This document shows positions 11,690-22,379 of a stretch of 64,000 bases of DNA, piece after piece. The notes below the pieces were generated by a model. It was given only the letters and a program-made list of their open reading frames with translations, was not told the origin of the DNA and searched no databases. How positions within the stretch are numbered: the first letter of the stretch is position 1; each line of letters opens with the position of its first letter. Both the position numbers and the translations under genes were made by a program. Where the stretch lies: positions 21,329,375 to 21,393,374 of the forward strand of contig CAIIXF020000005.1 of NCBI GenBank assembly GCA_903813345.2, given 5' to 3'. Origin of the DNA: Owenia fusiformis. Taxonomy: Eukaryota; Annelida; Polychaeta; Sabellida; Oweniidae.

Positions 11690-12270
11690 CAAAAAGCAAG
11701 ATGACCACCAAAATGTTTATCCGCTGTAGAACATCTTACCATGTAACATGCGTTTTGAAGTAAATCCATTAAGTGGTTTTCATGGAATGCCAATGACAAA
11801 ATTAATCCAAAAACTTCCAAAACGGCCGCCACAATGCAAGATGGCCATTCAGAAGAAGTGAGTAGCTCCCATAATTCTTTCATATTCTATCGTGTTCGGG
11901 GATTCCCCGTTTTAGATCTCCAATCAAATTGCAGGGTGTGATCACGTGAACAATAATGAGCACGTTCTTTTTCAGTGCCGCGCATGCGCAAAGTGAAATT
12001 TGAAATCGTTGAAATGGCGTTTATTTCAGTTTAACATCAGTTCAACATCATCATTTCAAAACTACGGTAATAATGTTGAAGTTACTCGATATGTTGAGGG
12101 ATTTTTGGGAATTGTGATGGCAAGATTTATCTAAAAACTTCCAAGATGGCCGCCAAAATGCAAGATGGCCACCAAAAAGTTAATCAGCTCTAGAACTTCT
12201 TTCCATGTAACATTTGTGAAAATTTGAAGTGAAACCATTAAGTGGTTTTCCAGGAATTGTGATTTCAAGA
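11690..12270. repeat. Two diverged copies of an AAGATGGCCGCC-type repeat
   Basis: The order CTAGAACTTCTTTCCATGTAACAT, then CCATTAAGTGGTTTTC, then AAAAACTTCCAAGATGGCCGCC occurs at about 11700-11880 and again at 12120-12270, with roughly 230 unrelated bases between. It resembles the core units of the family B Helitron-like elements but has no recognisable ends. An apparent ORF on the minus strand here spans the repeat. Confidence 0.55.
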
Positions 12271-12538
12271 AACATGAAATGCCACCAACCCGCCAAGCAG
12301 ACAACAGTATCAGCTAATTGCATATTTATTGCTTCATTATGATACAGATATCAATTTGAGTTGAAGAATAATGAGTGGAATATGCCTAATAATGTATAAC
12401 ATCTATTAACAATATTCAAATGGTTGCTATGGAAACTGGCATTTGACATTATTGGTAACAAATTTGAGACTTGGATACAAGTGGATTTGAAAAGGTTGGG
12501 TCATAAGTTTTACAACTGGACCTCATTTGTGACATTTC

Positions 12539-13028
12539 CAGGCCTGTCAACTGTCCCGCAATTTGCGTATTTGTCACGCATTTGCTGAATAATTTGAAGT
12601 CACGCCAGTGTTTTTTGCGTGACACAAAATGTCACGCAAATACGCATTTTACCTGGTAATTGTCACGCAAATATGTTTCTGTAAAAAAATTTTCAAAATA
12701 TGTTTATGATACGGTAAAAATATGAACGTCGGAAAAAAAACGAACGCAATTTGTTCGTATTTGTCACGCGAATCCCGTATATGTCACGCATGTTCATTGA
12801 AAATTTTCGTCCCTCCCCCCCCCCCCCCCCCCCCCCCCCCCGTTGACGACATCGACATCGAAAAATTTGAGGTTATAAAAGTTTAGCAAAGGTGCTCAAA
12901 CTTTGGCCAAAGGTGTTTAAAAGTTGGCCAAAGGTGTTCAAAATTTGGACAAAAGTGTTCAGATTTGGACTTCGGTGTCCAACATTTGTAAGTCACTCAT
13001 ATTAGGTGGTCCCAAGTTGACAGCCCTG
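12539..13028 (+). mobile_element. MITE family M, copy 1 (490 bp)
   Basis: Ends CAGGCCTGTCAACT and AGTTGACAGCCCTG form a terminal inverted repeat. The flanks CATTTC at 12533-12538 and 13029-13034 are a perfect 6-bp target duplication. The interior has repeated GTCACGC words, a C-run of over 20 bases near 12817-12841 and a GGCCAAAGGTGTTCAAA stutter. No protein. CAGG...CCTG ends with a short duplication suggest the hAT superfamily, without proof. Confidence 0.85.
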
Positions 13029-13034
13029 CATTTC

Positions 13035-13299
13035 CTCTCGTTTGTATAAATTTCATTTTCCGACCTTCTCTAGTAGCCTAACCATAAAATCCATGGTATG
13101 AAATCCCTAGGACGTCTAATAAAGGAGCTGGTAGCACACTATAGCGCAGCGATATTTGACCTAACATTAACATACCTACATATGTTCCCTAATAATTTTT
13201 ATTTTTATTATAACCATTTAATATACTTCCGGCTTTCAGGCTGAATTATGCCTGCCATTAACAGAGGTCAAAAAACTACCAAAAAAAGTAATCCCAATT
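13035..13299. other. Unassigned spacer
   Basis: No gene or repeat recognised between the MITE and the hairpin/VNTR element. Confidence 0.4.
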
Positions 13300-14540
13300 T
13301 TTATGTCCCCACCACATAGTGTGGGGCCATATTGTCGGCCTAGGCGCGTCTGTCCGTCCGTCTGTCCGTCCGTACATCCGGGAGTTTTCTCCAAAACCAC
13401 TACAGATATCACCTTCAAATTTTCAGGGATAACTTATGAGTGCATACAGATGTGGATGAAAAAAAATTAACTCGAAACCTACTTCCTGTTGGCCATTTTG
13501 AAGTCAAATGCTAAAATCCTTGTCTGCAAACTTTAAGAAAAATGGCTTCACAGTTGCTTTTAAAACGTTAATATCTTGTTCAGCTCACTTCATTCTAGAT
13601 CTGATTAGGTTTTGAACCTGTTAGCTCAGTCATGACAGCCATTTTGAATGTCTTAAGAAAAGTTAGCGCGCGATAATACTTTGTATCATATTGAATGGTG
13701 TTTTTGAGTTTTCATACTTTAAGTATTTAGTAGCTTAATAAATAATTTCAGATGTACTTTCTTGTAAAAGCCTATGTTATTGTTAACAGTAGTTATATGT
13801 GATAATTTTGTAAAAGGAAATCAGCAAAAACTCATAATCACTTTTTTATTGTCGGCCATTTTGGATTTTTCCGTCCTAAAATCTTGGCTGTGAAGTCTTG
13901 TCTGCGCGTTTTCAGGTGAACCGTTTGGTATATCAATTTCAAATTTTCAGGGATGATTCTTAGTATAAAAATCTAGATCTGATTAGTTTTTTGGCATTCT
14001 GGGTAAATGCCAAGGCAGCCATTTTTGATTTTCCATCCTAAAATCTTGTCTGTAAAGTCTTGTCTACACGTTTTCAGGTGAACCGTTTTTTAGATCAATT
14101 TCAAATTTTCAGGGGTGATTCTTAGTATGAAAATCTAGAACTTATTAGTTTTTTGGCATTCTTGGTAAATGTCAAGGCAGCCATTTTGGATTTTCCGTCC
14201 TAAAATCTTGTCTGTAAAGTCTTGTCATATGCATTTCCAGGTGAACCGTTCTGTAGATCAATTTCAAATTTTCAGGGATGATTCTTAGTATGAAAATCTA
14301 GATCTGATTAGTTTTTTGGCATTCTGGATAAATGTCAAGGCAGCCATTTTGGATTTTCCGTCTTAAAATCTTGCCTGTAAAGTCTTGTCTACACGTTTTA
14401 AGGTGAACTGTTTGGTAGATCAATTTCAAATTTTCAGGGATGATTCTTAGTATGAAAATCTACATCTGATTATTTTTTTGGCATTCTGCGTAAATGTCAA
14501 GGCAGCTTCTGTCCTAAAATCTTGTTTGTAAAGTCTGATT
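13300..14540 (+). mobile_element. Hairpin/VNTR element, family D, plus orientation
   Basis: Starts with a hairpin CCCCACCACATAGTGTGGGG (about 13307-13326) and a GTCTGTCCGTCC tract. The core has four to five units of about 160 bp marked by GGCAGCCATTTTGGATTTTC, AAATTTTCAGGGATGATTCT and TTAGTTTTTTGGCATTCT. A copy in the opposite orientation lies at 53740-54985 with the same order. No ORF. The right end near 14540 is not sharply defined. Confidence 0.75.
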
Positions 14541-14945
14541 GTATCCAGCGGTAAGGTCAAAGAAGAAATAACCACCGGAAAACTTGATCATAGCCACAAG
14601 TAAGGTCGCGAAAGAATTGTAAGGCGTTCGATTGCATATGACTCTAATTGATTATTACACATGCCCTTGGAACATATTAACATTCCAATACCTCTGTAAC
14701 ATTTAATTAGATATAAATCTTACCTATTTGTTATTGTATTATGTTTTATAAAACACGAACAATAATTTGTTGCTAGACCCCTTGCAATAATATGGAAAAA
14801 TTCTGGTAATAAAATGTTTCAAATGGTAAGAAAACTGATATTTTCCCAATCATAAATTACTTAAATATTCCACACAATTTTGTTGAATCGGCTTGGCTCA
14901 TATTTCTTAGTTCTTTACATTATGCAAACAACTGTTCTTACATGT
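14541..14945. other. Unassigned spacer
   Basis: No gene, repeat or RNA recognised. Confidence 0.4.
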
Positions 14946-14951
14946 CTTATG

Positions 14952-15454
14952 CAGGCCTGTCAACTGTCCCGCAATTTGCGTATTTGTCACGCATTTGCTG
15001 AAGAATTTGAAGTCACGCCAGTTTTTTTTGCGTGACAGAAAATGTCACGCAAAATACGCATTTTACCTGGCAATTGTCAAGCAAAAATATTTCTGTAGAA
15101 ATTTTTTCGAAATATGTTTACGATACGGTAAAAATACGAACGTCGGAAAAAACCGAACGCAATTTGTTCGGATTTGTCACGCGAATCCCGTATGTGTCAC
15201 GCATGTTCATTGAAAATTTTTCATACCTACCCCCCCCCCCCCCCCCCCCCCCCCCCGTTGACGACATCGCGAGTGTAGCGAGGGCGAAAAATTTGAGGTG
15301 TTCAAAGTTTGGCAAAGGTGCTCAAACTTTGGCCAAAGGTGTTTAAAAGTTGGCCAAAGGTGTTCAAAATTTGGACAAAAGTGTTCAGATTTGGACTTAG
15401 GTGTCCAACATTTTGAAGTCACTCATATTAGGTGGTCCCAAGTTGACAGCCCTG
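14952..15454 (+). mobile_element. MITE family M, copy 2 (503 bp)
   Basis: Same ends as the copy at 12539 and a perfect 6-bp duplication CTTATG (14946-14951 and 15455-15460). It has a C-run at about 15230-15256 and an extra CGAGTGTAGCGAGGGC segment after it. The proline- and glycine-rich ORFs over the C-run are artefacts. Confidence 0.88.
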
Positions 15455-15460
15455 CTTATG

Positions 15461-16118
15461 GCCATCTTTCATTTACATTCAATTGCAAATGTAATTAATA
15501 ATTTGGTTGTGCTTCAAGACATGTTTCATTTATAGTGAACTGTGATTCAAGGTCTTACTTTCATTTATTGGTCACAGTTTTAACATCTATCATTCAGGTA
15601 TCACACCAGTGTGTTGCATCCAGGTGATAACATTCGATCTGAAGATAGGCGAGCACACTATCTTATCCTGTTATCTCTGATGCAAGGTTGCCCGCGAACG
15701 GCTGCCTTACCTTATTGATTGACGGTAAATGAATTCATACCATACAGGTAGTACAGTGCCCTTGAGAAGCTACCTGGGTTGTCACCGTATTTTCAAAACT
15801 TTGTCGTGTCTAGGAGTACAGTGCCCTTGAGCAGCTACTATGCGACGACACTGCATGATTGGCAGCTCACCTTTCATGCTATCTTGGTTGTATATACATG
15901 TGTATAATTTTCAAAAGCATTGCACACGCTTAGTCAAATTACGTCATAATATTTGATAATAATGTTTGCATCACTTGTACCTTCGACGAACGGGATTTAG
16001 CCAAGTGTAGTAAATTTGTAACTTGTTGAATATGTATTATGACAATATATAATATATTATACAATTATGCGAGTTTATGTTGTCTTTTATAAAACAAAAT
16101 CTGAAAAATACACTTGCG
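15461..16118. other. Unassigned spacer
   Basis: A 20-base phrase GTACAGTGCCCTTGAGNAGC occurs twice (about 15750 and 15817). No splice-bounded coding exon could be supported, although short open frames exist around 15600-15710. Confidence 0.4.
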
Positions 16119-16479
16119 TACAGTAAAACCTGTATATCTGAACACCTGGCTAATCCGAACACCTTCGAATTTGAACACTTTTTTTCGGTCCCATTTTTTC
16201 CTCCCATTGACTCCCAAGTTAAGAAAACCTTGAAATCTGAACACCCCCTAATTTGAACAGTGAACAACCAGATTTGAAAAAGTGACCTGTCTAATCTGAA
16301 CATTTTTATCAGAAATCAAATGCCTGGACATTTCAACTATAGCCACATATTGAGTCAATGTTATAGTTGTTATTTATCTTTACATATACAATGTAATCAA
16401 AGAACCACTATTGTCCTAACTAACTTATTTAGTCTCAGTGACATCCCTAATTTGTGGAAAACAACAGGATGTTTTGGAA

Positions 16480-16890
16480 AGGTGTGAATACAGGAGTTAA
16501 TTGGTTTATCCTTATTGTAAATTAACTGGATGTTTTTGATTTGGATTATGAACAGGTCTTGACTGTTTTATATCTCATGGGTCTGTTATGATAGCTAAGA
16601 TTCAATCAGCAAATGTTTTATAATCACAAGGACAACACAGACGACATTTGCAGGCAAGATTTAGAAAAGAACTGAATGTTTTTGATTTGGATTAAGAGAA
16701 AGGTGAGAATCTGGGAGATAATTGGTTTATCCTTATTGTAAATTAACTGGATGTTTTTGATTTGGATTATGAACAGGTCTTAACTGTTTTATATCCCATG
16801 GGTCTGTTATGATAGCTAAGATTCAATCAGCAAATGTTTTATAATCACAAGGACAACACAGACGACATTTGCAGACAAGTTTATATCACG
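16480..16890 (+). repeat. Tandem duplication, ~221 bp
   Basis: TTGGTTTATCCTTATTG occurs at 16501 and 16722. The following 160 bases (through CACAGACGACATTTGCAG) agree almost completely. The duplication is inside pogo-like element 1. Confidence 0.85.
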
Positions 16891-16933
16891 AGAAAGAGAA
16901 AAAAATTCAACTTTGTAATATCCTATCACTAAA

Positions 16934-17062
16934 ATGTCTCCTAAAAGGCATACATCTGACATCCTGAATGCCCTTGATATTTTGAAGGATTATACATCAT
17001 CTCGAATGAACACTCATAAAAAATTCTTTTTACTTGAAGTGCCAAGAAACAAACAACAATGA
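16934..17062 (+). pseudogene. Possible tail of a pogo/Tigger transposase (42 aa)
   Basis: ATG at 16934, TGA at 17060-17062. The residues SDILNALDILKDY followed by a short charged tail resemble the C-terminal helix of Tigger/CENP-B-like transposases, which often reads 'ALDxLxxF'. It lies near the right end of the element on the strand expected for a C-terminus. No catalytic part is present, and the match is short enough to be chance. Confidence 0.3.
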
Positions 17063-17539
17063 AGGACTTTTTCAAGCAAAAGTAAAGCAGTGCTATATTA
17101 CCATAATATGGGATAAGTCATTTGATAAGCATAAGATTTCATACAAGACTATCATATACTTTTACAGTGTATTACAAAGTTTTTGCCAAAATATAAGAGT
17201 TTATATTGTTCAAAATATAAACATAGCATATAGGCTGTATGACTATTGTAGAATTAACTCATCAACAACATTTATTGCTTTCTGACTTAGTATTAAGTGT
17301 TCAATATAGTGGACTGAACAATGAAAATCCCCCCCCCCCCTCCCCCGACCAACAAAATCCTCGAAATTTGAATACCTGCCAATTTGAACGCTTTTGGCTG
17401 GTCCCATGGGTGTTCGGATTAGACAGGTTTTACTGTAATTACAATAATTAAACACCGACATCTACAGTAAAATCATAGTATATGTTTACATTATGATAAT
17501 CAATTTTTTGCTCGTATGCTTAGAATAACGGTCTGTGTC

Positions 17540-17645
17540 TTATAAAAGGTTATATATATTTTGCAAGTGGATCCAAGAGACCAAGTGGGCGAGTCAATTA
17601 TTTTGCAGGGGTGGCATGATACACACATTTCAATTTTGTATATAG
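17540..17645 (+). repeat. Left arm of 3-kb-spaced inverted repeat
   Basis: Contains AAGTGGATCCAAGAGACCAAG and TTTTGCAGGGGTGGCATGAT. Its reverse complement is at 20540-20640 with few changes. Confidence 0.8.
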
Positions 17646-17664
17646 TAAATTCCCAGGATTGATT

Positions 17665-17812
17665 ACAGTACAGTAAAACTGTCATAATGAACACCTCTTT
17701 AGTGAAGATCTGTGCCCAATGAACACACAAGTCTACTCTATTGAACATCTGTGTGTAAGCAAACACCAATTCCCAGCCAGTGATCTCAGTAACTTTTAGA
17801 GGGGATTGTACC
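17665..17812 (+). mobile_element. Diverged pogo-like end fragment
   Basis: Begins TACAGTAAAACTGTCATAATG and repeats 'AATGAACACC/TTGAACATC', like the pogo-type subterminal zones. It stops where element 17815-19900 starts. No right end of its own was found. Confidence 0.5.
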
Positions 17813-18599
17813 TACAGTAAAACCTATCTAATCCGAGGGACCAGCTAAAAGCGTTCGGATTAGGAGGTATTCACATTTTGAGGTTTTGCATTTGCAAGAT
17901 TTGGGATTTTGAAGAAATAGGAACAAATTCAATAAATATTTATAGTTCTGTTGACTACATAGCTTTTTGGCATTACAGTGACATAAAAATCTGATTCAAA
18001 TGAATTTATTCATCCTAGAAAGCATCACCATGAGTGAGATCATTCATGTTTTTTCAAATATTTGATCAATTTTGTATGTAACATGTGATATTATATGAAA
18101 AATGTTCAGATTACAGTACTGTCAACCCCTAAAGATTTTCTCGCGGGACAGATTTTTTAGACCCAGTGCCCAAAATTCGAGGGATTTTGCGGGACATGTA
18201 CTAAATTCGCGGGATTTCGCGGGACATTTAAGGCATTTGCGTGATTGCGCTAATAGGCCAAATTTTTTTTTATCAAATTCGCGGGATTTCGCGGGACCAT
18301 TCGAGGGACAAACACTCTAATTGCGGGACAGTTAACAGGTTTACCACCAAAATCTTCATACATCCACCTAAATTTGCAGGATGTCCCGGGACATTCAAGG
18401 GATTTGCGTGATTTGGACTAATGTAAAAGCATGTTAAAGTACTTAAATCAAACTTCCAGATACTGATTAATCAAATATAATGCACCGTTGCATTATAACT
18501 TAAATAAACGTCAACACAATTTCACAAAATACGCATAGGAATATTATTAAACTTTATTGTAATTTATCAAAAACAAAAACCATGCTTCAGGTGTGAGTA

Positions 18600-19510
18600 C
18601 CGTAATCTAACACGAAATTCAAAAATTCGGAACAATACTTTGCACTTCTGGCGTCGTGACCAACTATGAAACGCTTACCCCCATAATGTTATATATTAAA
18701 ATGAACCTATTCATATACTGTAGACATTGGCTTTCAATTGAAAGCCCATGATATAGGGGTTCGATTAATCTACATCAAATTATAGGGAATGAGGTTACTT
18801 TTCTAGATAGGGTTTGTTGAAAAAACCGGGTGCCGGGTAGTAAATCCTCCATGCTGGGTTCAAACTTGGTACCAGGTCGAAAAAACCGGGTACCCAAAAA
18901 ACGAAATATACGAATATACAACATAATTAGATCATTAGAAAACGTGTAAGATTTGTTTTGAATTTACAAAAATGTATGTAACTTCCTTCAAAATTGCGCT
19001 AGAAGCTTCAAATGAAAAGCATTTTAAGGCTCTTTTCTTCCTTTATCATCATAACCAATGAAAATATGGCCATGACGATAGAGGAAGAAAAGAGCCTTAA
19101 ACTATGCTTTTTATTTGAAGCTCCTAGCTCAATTTTGAAGGATGTTACATACATTTTTGTGAATTCAAAACAAATCTTACACTTTTTCTCATAATCTAAT
19201 TATGTTATATATTCGTATTTTTCGTTTTTTGGGTACCCGTATTTTTGACCGGGTACCAAGTTTGAACCCAGCATGGAGGATTTACAACCCGGTACCCGGT
19301 TTTTTCTACAAACCCTTTCTACATATCAGCGTCCATTTATTGTAACTCGCGTTTGCTAACATTTGCTCAGTTTTGAGATGAAGGCCACACGGGTAGTAAA
19401 AAGGCCAACGTTGGAACTGTTTGTGACCTACATCCCTATTTTCGTAATTAAAATGAAAGTTGAACCCTTCCTCTTTATTTTGATACCAAACAACAGCATG
19501 CTAGGTACTT
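18600..19510 (+). repeat. Dispersed repeat R, interrupted copy
   Basis: Sequence either side of 18809-19315 matches 57400-57745 in order, including CTACATCAAATTATAGGGA, ATCAGCGTCCATTTATTGTA and GAAAGTTGAAC. Compared with that copy it also carries a 30-odd-base insertion at about 18718-18751 centred on GGCTTTCAATTGAAAGCC. ORFs in it are not conserved between copies. Confidence 0.75.
18809..19315. mobile_element. 507-bp near-palindromic element, long TIRs
   Basis: Begins AGGGTTTGTTGAAAAAACCG and ends with its inverse. Arms of about 240 bp meet near 19060 and include GGGTACCCG and CCAGCATGGAGGATTT words. The flanks TTTCTAGAT (18800-18808) and TTTCTACAT (19316-19324) are a 9-bp target duplication with one mismatch. 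Long arms with 9-bp duplication are the pattern of Mutator-like elements. A related single arm sits at 26690-26830. Confidence 0.8.
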
Positions 19511-19902
19511 ACAACAAGGTAAACTTTACTCCTCAAAAGTGCAAAAACTTAGCTTCTTATATAAGATAAGATAATCACAATATAGGGGATTGCAACAATT
19601 TCGAAAATTCGCGGAGGTTAAAGCCACATTTGCGGGACTTCGCGGGACATCGCGGGACACGCGAATGAGCCTAATTTTGATCAAAATCGCGGGATAATCC
19701 CGCCATTCGCGGGACACTTGACAGCTCTGAGATTAGATAGATTAACTTTTCAAACATGACTGTTCACTGTTCAAATTGGGAGGTGTTCACATTTCAAGTT
19801 TTTTAACATTTGAGTCAATGGGAGGAAAAACGGGACCAAAAAATGTTCAAATTGGGAGGTGTTCGGATTAGCTAAGTGTTCAGATATACAGGTTTTACTG
19901 TA

Positions 19903-20535
19903 CTACAATTGTTTCCAATCTTTTGGAGGAAAGTGTACATAATTCCAGAATGACAGGTGACACACTGGGAACTGGTCAAATCAGGTGTTCCCACGCTTTA
20001 CGTCCAGAAGAGGTCATTTCCAAGGATTATAGATGAACCCTTGGCCAATCAAAGATATAGTTTACATAAGAGAAGTATGACTGTATGAATTCTGGGATAT
20101 TCCTGTTTTGTTGAGACAGACAGAATAAAATTAACCCTTTTCAAAAGTCAACTGAATAACCATCCTCTTATTTCTATTCTGTAGACTCAAATATATGGTT
20201 ATGTAGGGGGCAAAGCTAGCAAATGACAAGGCGGTGCAGCCAATAGCGTAGCATCATATACGCAAAAACGCCATTGCATACTCTCAAAAATAAGAGAAAA
20301 TTTGATTTTTTTATATTGAGAACAACAGGCAATTTTTTAAAAACAACTTGTAAAAATTGCCTGTTGCTGAGATGAAACACCTGAATCATTGGCCAATAAT
20401 TTATTTGTGCATTCTAATCTATATTATTCAATTTGCTTCTGATTTTGGAATTAACAGATCTGATATTTATTGACCACTAAACTTTTAGTAGGTTTTCTTT
20501 AATAAGGCAATTTGAGTATGTGGAAATTGATAGGG
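19903..20535. other. Unassigned spacer
   Basis: No gene seen. AACAACAGGCAATTTTT and its inverse AAAATTGCCTGTTG (20320-20365) form a small hairpin. Confidence 0.4.
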
Positions 20536-20539
20536 TATG

Positions 20540-20640
20540 TGTATATCCTGCCACCCCTGCAAAATAATGGACTTGCCCACTTGGTCTCTTGGATCCACTT
20601 GTAAAATATATATAACCCTTATAAAATGTATAAAAGTTCG
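20540..20640 (-). repeat. Right arm of 3-kb-spaced inverted repeat
   Basis: Reverse complement of 17540-17645 (CCACCCCTGCAAAATAATGG, CTTGGTCTCTTGGATCCACT). Confidence 0.8.
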
Positions 20641-20785
20641 AATCAAAATATTTAAGTTTTTTGCCCCTTGTGTTGAAAGACATTTTTTGACCCGAAAGCC
20701 GGAACTTTTTTCAGCAAATGGTATTTTAAAGAATCAAGACATATACACATTCATAAATGTTGCTTCAAATGTTGCTGCGCTATAG

Positions 20786-21078
20786 CAGGCCTGTCAACTG
20801 TCCCGCAATTTGCGTATTTGTCACGCATTTGCTGAAGAATTTGAAGTCACGCCAGTTATTTTTGCGTGACAGAAAATGTCACGCAAATACGCATTTTACC
20901 TGGTAATTGTTAAGCAAAAATGTGTTCAAAATTTGGCAAGATGTAATAAAATTTAAACCAAGGTGTTCAAAATTTGGATCAAGGTGTTCAGATTTGGACC
21001 AAGGTGTCCACATTTTGAGGGGAGGTGTTCAACATTTCCAAGTCACTCATGTTAGGTGTTCCCAAGTTGACAGGCCTG
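20786..21078 (+). mobile_element. MITE family M, copy 3, internally deleted (293 bp)
   Basis: Ends CAGGCCTGTCAACT and AGTTGACAGGCCTG are perfectly inverted. The duplication CTATAG is at 20780-20785 and 21079-21084. Compared with copies 1 and 2 it lacks the central 200 bases, including the C-run and the middle GTCACGC words. Confidence 0.9.
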
Positions 21079-21084
21079 CTATAG

Positions 21085-22088
21085 TGTGCTACGGATCCTT
21101 CATGTTCGGAAATCATACCATACGGTATCAAAAGGTTTATTTCTCAAAATTCAATAAACCTATCATTTCAATATTACATAGGAATAATAAGTGTAATGTT
21201 GGTCCATCTTTATAAAAAATTATAGGACATTTTCTAGAAGGTCAGATTAATATAAAAACACACATTATGTAATTGAAGGGGGTGGGGTAGGGGGTATCTT
21301 CGATTCAAATTTTAACATTGTTCCACAACTTCGATTTTGGTAGATTTTTAGTATATATTTCAAGGTTAATAAATGTAAATAATTAACCTAATTTGATTTC
21401 TATTGCAATTTGTTTTGGGTTAAGCTATTTTTTCATTAGTTTGACTGGGCTAAATTGTCACTTCAGACTCCTGCAATAATTACAATGTAATTGTCAAAAT
21501 AAATACTATTTTAAAGAAGAATATTTTATTTTAAGAATAAATTTTTTATGAATTGAAATTTTATGAACTGAAAGGTGAAATAAGTTTGACAATAATTCAT
21601 TACAATCCTCAGTCCTCAGGTTGTATGTTTGTTGTGCTATAAATGTTCTGTGATGTTCCCTATAATATTCCTATGAGATGTCCATGCACTTATTAATGAC
21701 TTGAAGTTCTGCTAGAGTAGATGTCTGATTATGTTCTGCTACTGAGAGTCACTGTGCAGTTCTTTTTTATACTAGTGTTTAAGAATAATCCAGAAATTAA
21801 TCTTCTGAAACTACATCTTGATTGGACTTTAATGACATGATTAAATTTTAATGAATAGTTATAATTTCCAGAACTCTTTAGAAGGTCAAAGGTTAATGAG
21901 TCATTCAGTTCAGTTTTGTTTACAAGATATAATGCCATTGTAGCCTTGACCTAAGATCTCTAATAAAGATCAGTTTAGTATATGCATGTTGATAAACTAA
22001 ACTTAGTGTTAATATAATAGACTATAGAAGTCAGTACTGTAAATATGTTATTAATATTTTCAATGCATACTAATATTTTCACTCTCAG
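21085..22088. other. Probable intron of the WD40 gene
   Basis: AT-rich, with no conserved coding segment visible. It ends in a polypyrimidine-poor but valid acceptor, TTTTCACTCTCAG, at 22088. Confidence 0.45.
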
Positions 22089-22178
22089 GTGCAGACTCCA
22101 AAGGGGAAACTGTTTGCATTTGACTCTGAAGGTCAATATGTGCTAACCTGTCAGCAGAATGGAGGCTTGATCTATAAG
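22089..22178 (+). CDS. WD40-repeat protein, penultimate exon
   Basis: A 90-base exon (30 codons) between an acceptor TCACTCTCAG and a donor GTGAGT. It reads [20 protein letters not shown] then [10 protein letters not shown]. The '[16 protein letters not shown]...GLIYK' pattern is a WD40 blade (strands b-d of a repeat). Both borders are phase 0, so it joins cleanly to the exon at 28872. The joined tail ([13 protein letters not shown]...TGSMDGK) recalls the last repeats of WDR91-type proteins, endosomal PI3P regulators. I make that link from memory with modest confidence, so no symbol is given. A WD40 domain is likely; the exact family is not. Upstream exons are not seen. Confidence 0.75.
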
Positions 22179-22379
22179 GTGAGTTCACATTGAATGTACA
22201 TGTATGCAACACAAGGGTAATCTGGCAAAATGATGTAAAATTGAACAAAATATAGTGTGTAATTTCTTAATATCTTTCTCGAATGAATGCTTATCTTGTC
22301 CCTAGGTTAATTAGCAAAGCTTGAATATGCAGGAGCTGTTTGTGTTACTCCCAGTAAAAGTTGAATTACAGTTACCTAG

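Larger units (their letters stand above)
16121..17435 (+). mobile_element. Pogo-like element 1 (1,315 bp)
   Basis: Ends CAGTAAAACCTGTATATCTG (left) and the inverse, GACAGGTTTTACTG (right), are flanked by TA at 16119-16120 and 17436-17437. Both subterminal zones repeat 'TTTGAACACC/TTCGGATTA' words. CAGT..AACC ends with TA duplication fit the pogo/Tigger group of Tc1/mariner. A roughly 221-bp direct duplication lies inside (16480-16890). Most of the transposase is gone. Confidence 0.75.
17815..19900 (+). mobile_element. Pogo-like element 2 (2,086 bp) carrying nested insertions
   Basis: Ends CAGTAAAACCTATCTAATCC and the inverse CAGGTTTTACTG are flanked by TA (17813-17814 and 19901-19902). Matching TTCAAATTGGGAGGTGTTCGG blocks lie at 19780-19870. 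Inside are GC-phased words (CGCGGGATTTCGCGGGAC) at 18140-18300 and 19600-19710 and a block at 18600-19510 that recurs at 57400-57745. That block is split by the palindrome at 18809-19315. No transposase remains. Confidence 0.65.

Noticed and set aside
11602-11883. 93-aa minus-strand ORF
   Set aside because: Lies over the end of the 62-bp array and an AAGATGGCC repeat; no family resemblance.
13300-14540. Calling family D a Helentron
   Set aside because: It has a 5' hairpin and VNTR core, but I could not find an inverted subterminal partner or a clear 3' end.
15032-15346. Open frames with proline or glycine runs
   Set aside because: They are translations of a C-run inside MITE copy 2 and are absent from copies 1 and 3.
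15580-15720. Possible exon of the WD40 gene
   Set aside because: An AG and GT are present but the open frame is short, ends in stops and shows no WD40 pattern.
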